Source of the DNA: Verrucomicrobiota bacterium
GTDB taxonomy: Bacteria; Verrucomicrobiota; Verrucomicrobiia; Opitutales; Opitutaceae
Reading direction: 5' to 3'
Length of the DNA: 13,397 bases
Assembly: GCA_030832235.1 (NCBI GenBank)
Contig: JAURJO010000399.1
Span: forward strand, 1-13,397
This document shows positions 7,053 through 13,397 of the stretch, piece after piece (positions within the stretch are counted from its first letter, which is position 1; every line of letters starts with the position of its first letter). Position numbers and translations under genes: made by a program. Under the pieces are notes generated by a model. That model saw nothing but the letters and a program-made list of their open reading frames with translations, searched no databases and was not told the DNA's origin.

Positions 7053-7366
7053 TGGCCGTCTCCTGCACCCTGGCGATCAAGGCCGTCCCCAACGCGCCGC
7101 GCAGCGCGGTGGCCGGCTGGCTCGGCGAAGCCCTGAAGGTGAGGGTGAAGGCTCCCCCGGTCGAGGGCAGGGCCAACGAAGCCCTGTGTGAATTCCTCGC
7201 CGATGAGCTCGGTCTGCCCCGTCGCGCGGTCACCGTCCTGCGTGGAGACACCTCGCGGCTGAAGCTCGTCCGCATCGAGGGCCTCGCCGAAAACGAGGTC
7301 CGCGCGCGCCTCGATCCGGCCGGCAACGGCCAACCCGATGCATCCCGCGGGACATCCGGCGCGTAA
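7052..7366 (+). CDS. DUF167 (YggU family) protein
   Basis: A 104-residue small cytoplasmic protein of the DUF167/YggU family. It shows 'LAIKAVPNAPRSAVAGW', 'ALKVRVKAPPVEGRANEALC' and 'AVTVLRGDTSRLKLVRIEG', which correspond to the conserved strands and the PPxxGxAN motif. Biochemical function of the family is unknown. The start overlaps the preceding stop by one base (TGATG at 7050-7054), so translation is probably coupled to the PLP-enzyme gene. A GAGG at 7046-7049 is too close to the ATG to be a normal Shine-Dalgarno. The last 17 or so residues (DPAGNGQPDASRGTSGA) form a low-complexity tail beyond the usual domain. Confidence 0.9.
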   Translation: MAVSCTLAIKAVPNAPRSAVAGWLGEALKVRVKAPPVEGRANEALCEFLADELGLPRRAVTVLRGDTSRLKLVRIEGLAENEVRARLDPAGNGQPDASRGTSGA

Positions 7367-7376
7367 CCACTCCTCG

Positions 7377-8291
7377 ATGAACACCCGACTTTCCCGTCTG
7401 CTCCTGCTCGCGGCCTCCGCGGCCTTTCTTCCAGTCCCAGCCTCCGCCGCGTCGGCGCCCTCCGGACGCCCGGCCGCGGCCAAGGTGACACTCACGGTTG
7501 AAAGCGGTTTCACCGGCCAGACCGATCTCGAGGCGAGCGGCGCGGCCGCCGGCGGGATTTCCGTCTTTCAAACGAGCGCCCGGATCAACGTCCCGCTGCC
7601 GCCGTTCAGCGCCAGCTGGTTCCCGGGCGTGAGCCTGAGCTACCGCCATCATCGCCTCGACCGCGAGGCGGGCACGCCACTGCCCGGCGATCTCCAGAGC
7701 CTGAACCTCGGACTCAACATCTACGGCGTGCTGTCGCCCGACTGGACCTTCATCGGCAGCGTGAGCCCCGGCATCGCGAGTTCCGACGGCCTCGGCTCGG
7801 AGGGCTTCGGCCTCGGTTTGCTCGCGCTCGCCATGCGCAAATTCGACTCCGACTTAAGCGCGGGCTTCGGCCTGCGGTACGACTCCCGCGCCCGCGGCTT
7901 CACGCGTATCCTGCCGATCGCGACCTTTGATTGGGCGCCCGCGCCCGGATGGAAGGCGTTCCTCGGCTTCCCGCGCACCGGCGCGTCCTGGCGCATCGAC
8001 AGTTCGTGGACGGCGGAGCTGACGGCCGAGATGGACTTCGGCTCGTTCCAAGTGAACGACGACCCGCTGCCCGCCGGCCGCAACAAGCCCGCGCTCAACC
8101 GCACGCGGCTCGAGTACAAGGCGGTGCGCGTGGGCCCCGCGCTGAAGTGGGAGGCTTCGCCCGGCCTTTCCGCGCGGCTCGGCGCCGGCCTGGTTCCCTT
8201 CCTCGAAGCGGAGTACGAGCAGCGCGGCTACAAGCTGAAGTCGGGTGGTTCCGCGGGTTTCGCCAGCCTCGAGCTGGAGTGGAAGTTTTAA
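7377..8291 (+). CDS. Outer-membrane beta-barrel protein, DUF6268-like
   Basis: A 304-residue exported protein. Residues 1-24 are a signal peptide (MNTRLSRLLLLAAS...PASA). The remainder is a run of amphipathic beta strands with Gly and aromatic residues ('ASWFPGVSLSYRHHRLD', 'LGLNIYGVLSPDWTFIGSVS', 'GFGLRYDSRARGFTRILPIA'). It ends in 'ASLELEWKF'; a C-terminal phenylalanine is the usual outer-membrane insertion signal read by the BAM machinery. The 'RYDSRA..FTRILPIATFDWAP' to 'AFLGFPRTG' segment matches what I recall of DUF6268 barrels. No known function; a porin-like or structural role is speculative. The start lies 10 bases after the DUF167 stop, so it is probably the third operon member, although no shared job is evident. 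Its TAA overlaps the stop of the converging MATE gene. Confidence 0.72.
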   Translation: MNTRLSRLLLLAASAAFLPVPASAASAPSGRPAAAKVTLTVESGFTGQTDLEASGAAAGGISVFQTSARINVPLPPFSASWFPGVSLSYRHHRLDREAGTPLPGDLQSLNLGLNIYGVLSPDWTFIGSVSPGIASSDGLGSEGFGLGLLALAMRKFDSDLSAGFGLRYDSRARGFTRILPIATFDWAPAPGWKAFLGFPRTGASWRIDSSWTAELTAEMDFGSFQVNDDPLPAGRNKPALNRTRLEYKAVRVGPALKWEASPGLSARLGAGLVPFLEAEYEQRGYKLKSGGSAGFASLELEWKF

Positions 8292-9643
8292 CCGGCTGAC
8301 GTCGCGGCTTCCGGACGCGTAAGGCGCGCCAGCCTCGCCACCAGAAAGAACGCGGCGAACGAAAGTCCGCCCGCGATGCCTACCCAGATCCCCGCGGCGC
8401 CGTGGCCGGCGGAGAAACCGAGCCCGTAGCCGAGCGGTAACGCGACCACCCAATACGCCACCAGCGTGATCACGGCCGGCACGCGTGCGTCCATGATGCC
8501 GCGGAGGGCCGCGGCCGCGATCACCTGCACACCGTCCGCCAATTGGAAAATCGCGGCGATCCCGAGCAACTGCACCGCGAGCGCGATCACCGCCGCATCC
8601 TCCACGAAACGCCGCGCGATGAATCCGCCGCCGATCCAGAAGGAAAGTGCGAACACCGCCATCACGACGACCCCGAGTCCCGTGATCCCGAACGCGATCG
8701 GTCGCAAACGGTGACGTTCGCCCGCTCCGGCCGCGCGGCTCATGCGCATGCCTGCGGCGATCGAGAGCCCGAGCGGCACCATGAACGCAAAGCTCGCGCA
8801 CGTGATCGCGATCTGGTGCGCGGCCAGCGGCACCGCGCCCAACCAGCCGACCATGATCCCGGAAAAGGCGAACGCCGTAGTCTCGAAGAGGAGCATGCCC
8901 GCCGCCGGGGCACCGAGGCTGAACATGCGGCGAAAACGCTCGCGGGAAAAAGCGCCACGCCACGACCGGGGCCACGCCTCGCGGATCGCCGGGTAGCGCG
9001 ACAACCACAGCAGGATCACGAGCGCTCCCAGCGAACGGGAGACCAGGGTCGAGATTCCGGCCCCCGTCAGCCCGAGCGCCGGCATGCCAAGGCGGCCGTA
9101 GATGAAAATCCAGTTGAGCAGGGCGTTCAGCCCCACCCCGGCCAGCATGATGAACATCGGCACCCACGGGTGCCCCATCGCCTCGGCGAATTGCCGCAAC
9201 GCCAGATACACCAGCACCGGCACGATCGAGGCAGCGAAGAGCAGGTAGAAGGGGGTCACGATCGCCAGCACCTCAGGCGGCTGGCCGAAGCGGTGCAGTT
9301 GGGTCGCCAGCAGCGCCATCACGACGAACTCCGCCAACCCGATCACCAGCGCCAACGCCAACCCGTGCCGGAGGTATTCCGCCGCTTCGGCCGGCTCCCC
9401 GGCCCCGCGCGCCCGGGAGACGAAGATCGACACCGGAATCATCCAGCCGATGCCGAACACATAGAAAATATTGAAGATGTTCCCGCCGAAGGCCGATGCC
9501 GCCAGCGGCACCGTGCCCGCCTGACCGATCATCACGCTGTCCGTAACCCCCATGAGCATCTGGCTCACCTGCCCGACCACGATCGGCGCCGCCAACGCGA
9601 GCGTCGGCCGCAGCTCGCGCAGGTAATCAGAAGTGAGCGCCAT
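8288..9643 (-). CDS. MATE family efflux transporter
   Basis: A 451-residue inner-membrane protein with about twelve predicted transmembrane helices in two similar halves, the normal size for MATE transporters. These use a Na+ or H+ gradient to export cationic drugs and metabolites. Family-like segments include 'LALAAPIVVGQVSQMLMGVT', 'DSVMIGQAG', 'GIGWMIPVSIFVSRARGAG', 'LRQFAEAMGHPWVPM', 'LLNWIFIYG', 'LGAPAAGMLLFETTAFAFSG', 'AAHQIAITCASFAFMVPLG' and 'LRGIMDARVP', best matching the NorM-type branch. The frame remains open to 9733, but MALTSDYLRELRPTLALA at 9643 is the expected N-terminus and leaves room for the divergent promoter. No Shine-Dalgarno ('gcttc' upstream). Its TAA (8290-8288) overlaps that of the converging barrel gene in the shared TTAA. 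Substrate unknown. Confidence 0.92.
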   Translation of the reverse strand: MALTSDYLRELRPTLALAAPIVVGQVSQMLMGVTDSVMIGQAGTVPLAASAFGGNIFNIFYVFGIGWMIPVSIFVSRARGAGEPAEAAEYLRHGLALALVIGLAEFVVMALLATQLHRFGQPPEVLAIVTPFYLLFAASIVPVLVYLALRQFAEAMGHPWVPMFIMLAGVGLNALLNWIFIYGRLGMPALGLTGAGISTLVSRSLGALVILLWLSRYPAIREAWPRSWRGAFSRERFRRMFSLGAPAAGMLLFETTAFAFSGIMVGWLGAVPLAAHQIAITCASFAFMVPLGLSIAAGMRMSRAAGAGERHRLRPIAFGITGLGVVVMAVFALSFWIGGGFIARRFVEDAAVIALAVQLLGIAAIFQLADGVQVIAAAALRGIMDARVPAVITLVAYWVVALPLGYGLGFSAGHGAAGIWVGIAGGLSFAAFFLVARLARLTRPEAATSAG

Positions 9644-9731
9644 GAAGCAGCCATCGCACGCGAAACTGCCCGCGGCGTCGAGCACCGCCCCGCGGTTGCT
9701 TCCGAAAGCACCCCGCGGCAACGTCCTCGTC
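9644..9731. promoter_or_regulatory. Divergent intergenic region, MATE and S9 peptidase genes
   Basis: These 88 bases separate two divergent genes. CCGCGG occurs three times (9670-9675, 9690-9695, 9713-9718), and the last two sit in an imperfect direct repeat, AGCACC followed by CCCGCGG. CCGCGG is itself palindromic, so a dimeric regulator site is conceivable, but such hexamers are not rare at this GC content. No clear -10 element is visible. Confidence 0.3.
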
Positions 9732-12149
9732 ATGCCGCCCCTCTCCCCTTTCCGGCACGCCGTCGCCGGGTTGCTCGCCGCCCTTTTGCCGCTCCTCGCC
9801 GGTGAACCTGTCTACCGCACGCCCAGCGCGCCCCTCGCCGCGCTCGTCGATGCCCCGAGCTCGCCGGTGGCCGTGCTCAGCCCCGACCGCACACGGTTGC
9901 TGCTGCTGGATCGCCCCGAGGCGCCGTCGATCGCCGAACTCGCGCAAGCGGAGCTGAAGCTGGCCGGGCTGCGCGTGAACCCGGCGACCAACGGCCGCAG
10001 CCGCGAAGCGACCTACACCGGGCTCTCGATACAGCCGCTCGATGGCGGACCCGCCCGACGCGTGACCGGCCTGCCCACGGGGGCACGAATCGCCGGCTAC
10101 GAATGGAGCCGCGACGGCCGCCACCTCGCGCTCACCCTCGTGTTCACCCAAGGCTCCGCCCTCTGGCTGGTCGACGTCGCCGCCGCAGCGACCCGCCGCC
10201 TCACCGATCCGGTCCTCAACGGTTTCTTCGGCGATCCCGTGGTTTGGCTGGATAACACCACCCTGCTCATCCGCCGCATCCCCGCCGGACGCGGGCCCGC
10301 CCCGATCGAGCCCGCGGTGCCGGCCGGCCCCGTCGTGCAGGAGAGCAAGGGCGTTCGCGCCGGCGCGCGCACCTACGACGGACTGCTCGGCAGTCCGCAC
10401 GACGAGGCGCTTTTCGATCACTACGGCACCAGCGAACTCGCGCTCGTCACCCTCGACGGCCGCGAGACCGTGCTGCCGGTCCGAGGGTTGCTGTCGTCGG
10501 TCCTCCCCTCACCCGACGGGCAACACCTGATCGTCGAAACCCTGCAACGTCCCTATTCCTACCTCGTGCCCTCGAGCCGCTTCCCGGTGACGATCGACGT
10601 CCATGATCGCGCCGGCCGACGGGAATACCGCGTGGCCTCGCTGCCGCTCAACGAGGGGTCCGACAATGGCAGCGTACGCCCCGGACCACGGGGGGTGGGC
10701 TGGCGCGCCGACGCGCCGGCGACGCTCAGCTGGACCCAGGATCTCGGCCGCAATGCAAAGCAGCCCGACGGAAAAACCGCGCGGGATGCCTGGTTCACGC
10801 ACCCGGCTCCTTTCAACGGCAAGCCGGTCGAGCAGCAACGCTTCGAGTACCGCGTCACCGGCGTGCAATGGGGTGACGACGGCCTCGCCCTCGTCTCCGA
10901 GACGTGGACCACGACCCGCGTCACGCGGTTGTGGAATGTGGCGCCCGGCACGCCCGGCTCCGCGCGGAAGCTCCTGTTCGAACGCAAAACGGAAGACCGT
11001 TACCGCGATCCCGGCCGGGCCGCCACGGTCCGCAACGCCCTCGGCCGCCTGGTGCTCGCGCGCGGTCCCGGCGGACGCCTCTTCTTTCACGGCCAGGGCG
11101 CGTCGCCCGACGGCGACCGGCCGTTCCTCGACGAACTCGATCCCGCAACGGGCACCACGCGCCGTCTCTGGCGCTCGACGCCCCCGTATTACGAGGAATT
11201 TGTGGCGTTTCTCGACGCCGGCTTCACGCGCGCGCTGGTGAGCCGCGAGTCGGCGACGGAGCCATTGAATTTCCTCGTGCGCGACTACCCGAACGGCGCG
11301 CTCACGCCGCTGACGGCGAACCGCAACCCGCATCCCGCGTTCAACGACGTTCGACGCGAGGTGGTGCGCTACCAGCGGCCCGACGGCGTGCCGCTCTCCG
11401 GCACGCTGTACCTGCCCCCGGGATGGACCCCCGCGCAGGGCCCGTTGCCCACGTTGCTCTGGGCCTACCCGCGCGAATTCCTCGACGCGGAAAACGCGAG
11501 CCAGGTGAAGGCGACGCCGGAACGCTTCGCGCGCGTGAGCCCGACGGGGCCCCTGCCCTTCACGCTCGCCGGCTACGCGGTGTTCGACGATCCGGCCATG
11601 CCGATCATCGCCCCGAAGGGTGGAAAACCCAACGACGCCTACGTCGAGCAACTGGTGGCCAACGCCAAGGCCGCGATCGATGAGTTGGTGAAGCGGGGCG
11701 TCACCGACGAGAAGCGCGTCGCGGTGGGGGGCCATAGCTATGGCGCGTTCATGACCGCCAACCTCCTCGCGCACTCGACGCTCTTCCGCGCCGGCATCGC
11801 GCGCAGTGGCGCTTACAACCGCACGCTCACGCCGTTCGGATTCCAGAGTGAGACGCGCTGGTTCTGGCAGGCGCCGCAGGTTTACGCCCAGATGTCGCCC
11901 TTCAACCACGCCAACCGCATCAAGGCGCCGATCCTCCTCATCCACGGCGCAAGCGACAACAACTCGGGCACGTTCCCGATCCAGAGCGAACGCTTCTACG
12001 CCGCGCTGAAGGGCCATGGCGCGACCGCCCGCTACATCGTCCTCCCCCACGAGAGCCACGGCTACCGCGCCCGTGAGAGCCTGCTGCACGTGCTCTGGGA
12101 AACCGAAACCTGGCTCGCGACGCATCTCGCCAAGACGGCCTCGCCATGA
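9732..12149 (+). CDS. S9 family serine peptidase, glutamyl-endopeptidase-like, exported
   Basis: An 805-residue prolyl-oligopeptidase-clan protein. Residues 1-25 form a probable signal peptide (FRHAVAGLLAALLPLLAG). Residues about 35-540 form a WD/TolB-like beta-propeller with repeats such as 'GYEWSRDGRHLALTLV' and 'VLPSPDGQHLIVETLQ'. The alpha/beta-hydrolase domain starts near 541 (RYQRPDGVPLSG). The triad is visible: Ser669 in GGHSYGAFMT, Asp742 in HGASDNN and His776 in LPHESHGY. The overall pattern, including 'NHANRIKAPILLIHG', fits the glutamyl endopeptidase group related to plant chloroplast GEP, which cuts peptides after glutamate. Specificity is not provable from sequence. Earlier in-frame codons exist to 9633 but would overlap the MATE gene; ATG 9732 directly precedes the signal peptide. 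No Shine-Dalgarno. Probably involved in periplasmic peptide breakdown for nutrition. Confidence 0.9.
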   Translation: MPPLSPFRHAVAGLLAALLPLLAGEPVYRTPSAPLAALVDAPSSPVAVLSPDRTRLLLLDRPEAPSIAELAQAELKLAGLRVNPATNGRSREATYTGLSIQPLDGGPARRVTGLPTGARIAGYEWSRDGRHLALTLVFTQGSALWLVDVAAAATRRLTDPVLNGFFGDPVVWLDNTTLLIRRIPAGRGPAPIEPAVPAGPVVQESKGVRAGARTYDGLLGSPHDEALFDHYGTSELALVTLDGRETVLPVRGLLSSVLPSPDGQHLIVETLQRPYSYLVPSSRFPVTIDVHDRAGRREYRVASLPLNEGSDNGSVRPGPRGVGWRADAPATLSWTQDLGRNAKQPDGKTARDAWFTHPAPFNGKPVEQQRFEYRVTGVQWGDDGLALVSETWTTTRVTRLWNVAPGTPGSARKLLFERKTEDRYRDPGRAATVRNALGRLVLARGPGGRLFFHGQGASPDGDRPFLDELDPATGTTRRLWRSTPPYYEEFVAFLDAGFTRALVSRESATEPLNFLVRDYPNGALTPLTANRNPHPAFNDVRREVVRYQRPDGVPLSGTLYLPPGWTPAQGPLPTLLWAYPREFLDAENASQVKATPERFARVSPTGPLPFTLAGYAVFDDPAMPIIAPKGGKPNDAYVEQLVANAKAAIDELVKRGVTDEKRVAVGGHSYGAFMTANLLAHSTLFRAGIARSGAYNRTLTPFGFQSETRWFWQAPQVYAQMSPFNHANRIKAPILLIHGASDNNSGTFPIQSERFYAALKGHGATARYIVLPHESHGYRARESLLHVLWETETWLATHLAKTASP

Positions 12150-12177
12150 GTGCTCCCCGCGGAAATCCAGCGCCACC

Positions 12178-12181
12178 GGAG
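12178..12181 (+). promoter_or_regulatory. Shine-Dalgarno GGAG before the proline-rich protein gene
   Basis: GGAG lies 11 bases upstream of ATG 12193. It supports that start over the longer open frame reaching back into the peptidase gene. It is one of the few recognisable ribosome-binding sites in the window. Confidence 0.5.
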
Positions 12182-12192
12182 ATGTTTTCCCG

Positions 12193-12594
12193 ATGAAGTC
12201 CCGCCTCGTCTGGGCCGTCGTCCTTGTGGCCGCGATCGCGGCCTTTTACTTCGCCACGATCCGGCCCGCCCTCCGGGAGACTTCCGCCAAGCCCGACCAC
12301 CGGCGCATCAACCGCGATTTCGCGACCTCCTTCCAGCCGCCGCCCATTCCGCCTCCGCCGCTGCCGGAAGTGAAAATGCCGGCCCTGAACCTGCCCCCAC
12401 CGTCGGTCGCCACGCGCCGCGACGACCCCGTGCCTGCCCCGCTGGAGGTCCCGATCCAGAACGGCGCCACGATCGATTTCTCCACCGGCGCTCCGCACGT
12501 GCGGATGCAGGGCAAAGACAAGGAAGCCCTCGATCGCGCACTCCGCGACATCGCGGAGGCGACCAAGGAAACCGCGTTCCCGCCCCGAAAGTAA
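12193..12594 (+). CDS. Small membrane-anchored proline-rich protein, unknown function
   Basis: A 133-residue protein I do not recognise. Residues about 5-22 (LVWAVVLVAAIAAFYFAT) form one hydrophobic helix after a short positive start (MKSR), so it is either an N-terminal membrane anchor or an uncleaved signal. Then come a charged stretch (ETSAKPDHRRINRD), a proline-rich part ('FQPPPIPPPPLPEVKMPALN') and a short C-terminal helix with alternating charge ('KDKEALDRALRDIAEATKE'). The proline segment recalls a periplasm-spanning linker as in TonB, but there is no TonB C-terminal domain. It starts 43 bases after the peptidase stop with a GGAG site and may be co-transcribed with it. The ATG at 12193 is supported by the topology. 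Confidence 0.7.
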   Translation: MKSRLVWAVVLVAAIAAFYFATIRPALRETSAKPDHRRINRDFATSFQPPPIPPPPLPEVKMPALNLPPPSVATRRDDPVPAPLEVPIQNGATIDFSTGAPHVRMQGKDKEALDRALRDIAEATKETAFPPRK

Positions 12595-12613
12595 GCGGAA
12601 GACCCGGACGCGG

Positions 12614-13397
12614 TCAGCGACGCCCGGTGAGCATGTCCTCCATCAGCGCGAGGGCCGTCGCCTCCGTGATGTCCTGCATGCTGAAGCGCCGCACCGCGCG
12701 GCCCGCCTGCGCCCCTCGCCCGATCACATCGCTGGTGGCGGCCTGCCCGACGATCGCGGCGTCCTTCAGCCGGATCGCAGTCGCCTGAATGTCGGGGACG
12801 TTGAGCATCGCGTCGCCGCCGAGTTCGGGAATGACCAGGCTGCGGCTGGAAATCAGCACCTCGATCGCGATATCGGCCACTTTCGCGAGCGCCTCGCGCG
12901 GGCGCGCGGCCGGATCCCCCGTGAGGTGCGTCCCGGGCTCCGCCGGCAGCAGCGTGGCGGCGATGGTCTGGTCGGAGAGCTGCGCCCCGGCGTGGCGAAA
13001 GGCGCGGCCGAACAAGCGCTCCACCTCGCGCACCGTCTGCTGGTCGGCCAGAGCGGGCGCGGGCCGCGCCGGCGGCGGGGAGGATTTGTCACCGGAGGGG
13101 GCGGTTGGAGCGGGATCCATCAACGCGCGGTTCACGTAGATCACGATGCGCGGCGCGCCGTCGGTCTTGTACGCCCGCCGGAACCCCTCGAGCACACCCT
13201 CGGCGTTCTGCCGCGAGACAAGCATGTCGGGTGATGGAGGAAAAACCCGCTGGCCTTGGTTCGCCCGCGGGATCTCCGGAGAAGGCAGGCGGACCGGAGC
13301 CTGCGCCACCGGCGGCGGCACCGGGACGGCGTCACGGGACTCCTGCGCCGGCAGGGTCGCGGAAAGGAACAGGGCGCCGAGCGGAACGAGCCTGAGA
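12614..13397 (-). CDS. Exported protein of unknown function (start beyond right edge)
   Basis: The frame is open from TGA at 12616-12614 to the window edge: 260 residues, N-terminus missing. A GTG at 13321 could be read as a start. The 25 codons before it are open and read as the hydrophobic core and cleavage site of a signal peptide ('LVPLGALFLSATLPAQ'), so the true start lies outside. A proline-rich region follows, then 'RIVIYVNRALMD', a 'PPPARPAPA' linker, and a C-terminal domain of about 150 residues. That domain contains 'VREVERLFGRAFRHAGAQLS', 'VADIAIEVLISSRSL', 'ATAIRLKDAAIVGQAATSDV' and a final helix 'ITEATALALMEDML'. The alternation vaguely recalls periplasmic LpoB/CsgG-like folds, but I cannot place it in a family. 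It converges on the proline-rich protein gene, with 19 bases between stops. Confidence 0.75.
   Translation of the reverse strand, partial: LRLVPLGALFLSATLPAQESRDAVPVPPPVAQAPVRLPSPEIPRANQGQRVFPPSPDMLVSRQNAEGVLEGFRRAYKTDGAPRIVIYVNRALMDPAPTAPSGDKSSPPPARPAPALADQQTVREVERLFGRAFRHAGAQLSDQTIAATLLPAEPGTHLTGDPAARPREALAKVADIAIEVLISSRSLVIPELGGDAMLNVPDIQATAIRLKDAAIVGQAATSDVIGRGAQAGRAVRRFSMQDITEATALALMEDMLTGRR

Noticed and set aside
8543..9805. A 420-codon plus-strand open frame opposite the MATE gene
   Set aside because: The translation is dominated by Arg, His, Glu and Asp, the reverse image of membrane-protein codons, so it is an antisense artefact.
10509..12176. A 555-codon open frame on the minus strand opposite the S9 peptidase gene
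   Set aside because: It mirrors a gene with intact propeller and catalytic motifs. The translation is Arg/Gly/Val/Ala-rich without domains, as expected of an antisense frame in high-GC DNA.
12309..12410. TonB-like energy-transducing protein
   Set aside because: The N-terminal helix and proline-rich part fit loosely, but the protein ends without a TonB C-terminal domain and no ExbB/ExbD genes lie nearby.

Overview
The window is GC-rich (by eye about two-thirds G+C) and tightly packed, and it looks like bacterial chromosome from Verrucomicrobiota, most likely Opitutaceae. The strongest lineage clue is the C-terminal domain of the PhoD-like phosphatase (about residues 454-585). Its 'RAVGPSLAAFGV ... 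LYRGSALLASNENWG' signature is, from memory, a recurrent tail on secreted Opitutaceae proteins. A secreted LTD/CotH protein, a DUF6268-type outer-membrane barrel and mostly Shine-Dalgarno-poor starts fit the same lineage. I see no tRNA, rRNA, CRISPR array, insertion sequence, phage gene or integrase.

Layout: positions 1-1087 (minus) hold the N-terminal part of a secreted lamin-tail/CotH protein that runs off the left edge. Divergent from it are a secreted PhoD-like phosphatase (1220-2977) and a small zincin-type metallopeptidase (3003-3374). A secreted SYLF-domain protein (3474-4151) follows with its own candidate promoter. On the minus strand, an exonuclease III and a stand-alone CinA C-terminal amidohydrolase (5419 down to 4159) form a two-gene unit. 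Divergent from it are a long, fungal Str2-like cystathionine gamma-synthase relative (5532-7052), a DUF167/YggU protein joined by a 1-base overlap, and an outer-membrane beta-barrel (7377-8291). The barrel's stop codon overlaps that of a converging MATE transporter (8288-9643, minus). Divergent from the transporter is an S9 glutamyl-endopeptidase-like protease (9732-12149), followed by a short membrane-anchored proline-rich protein (12193-12594). A minus-strand secreted protein of unknown function (12614 to the right edge) converges on it and loses its start codon at the window end.

Functionally this is a mixed stretch of housekeeping and cell-envelope genes rather than one pathway. DNA repair (Xth), NMN/NAD salvage (PncC) and sulfur amino-acid chemistry (the PLP enzyme) sit beside at least seven exported or envelope proteins. 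I found no convincing new defence, mobile or biosynthetic system. The most useful leads are the two edge-truncated genes, the phosphatase's altered first motif and lineage-specific tail, the Str2-like enzyme, the atypical CinA loop, the uncharacterised pair at the right end, and the near absence of Shine-Dalgarno sequences.
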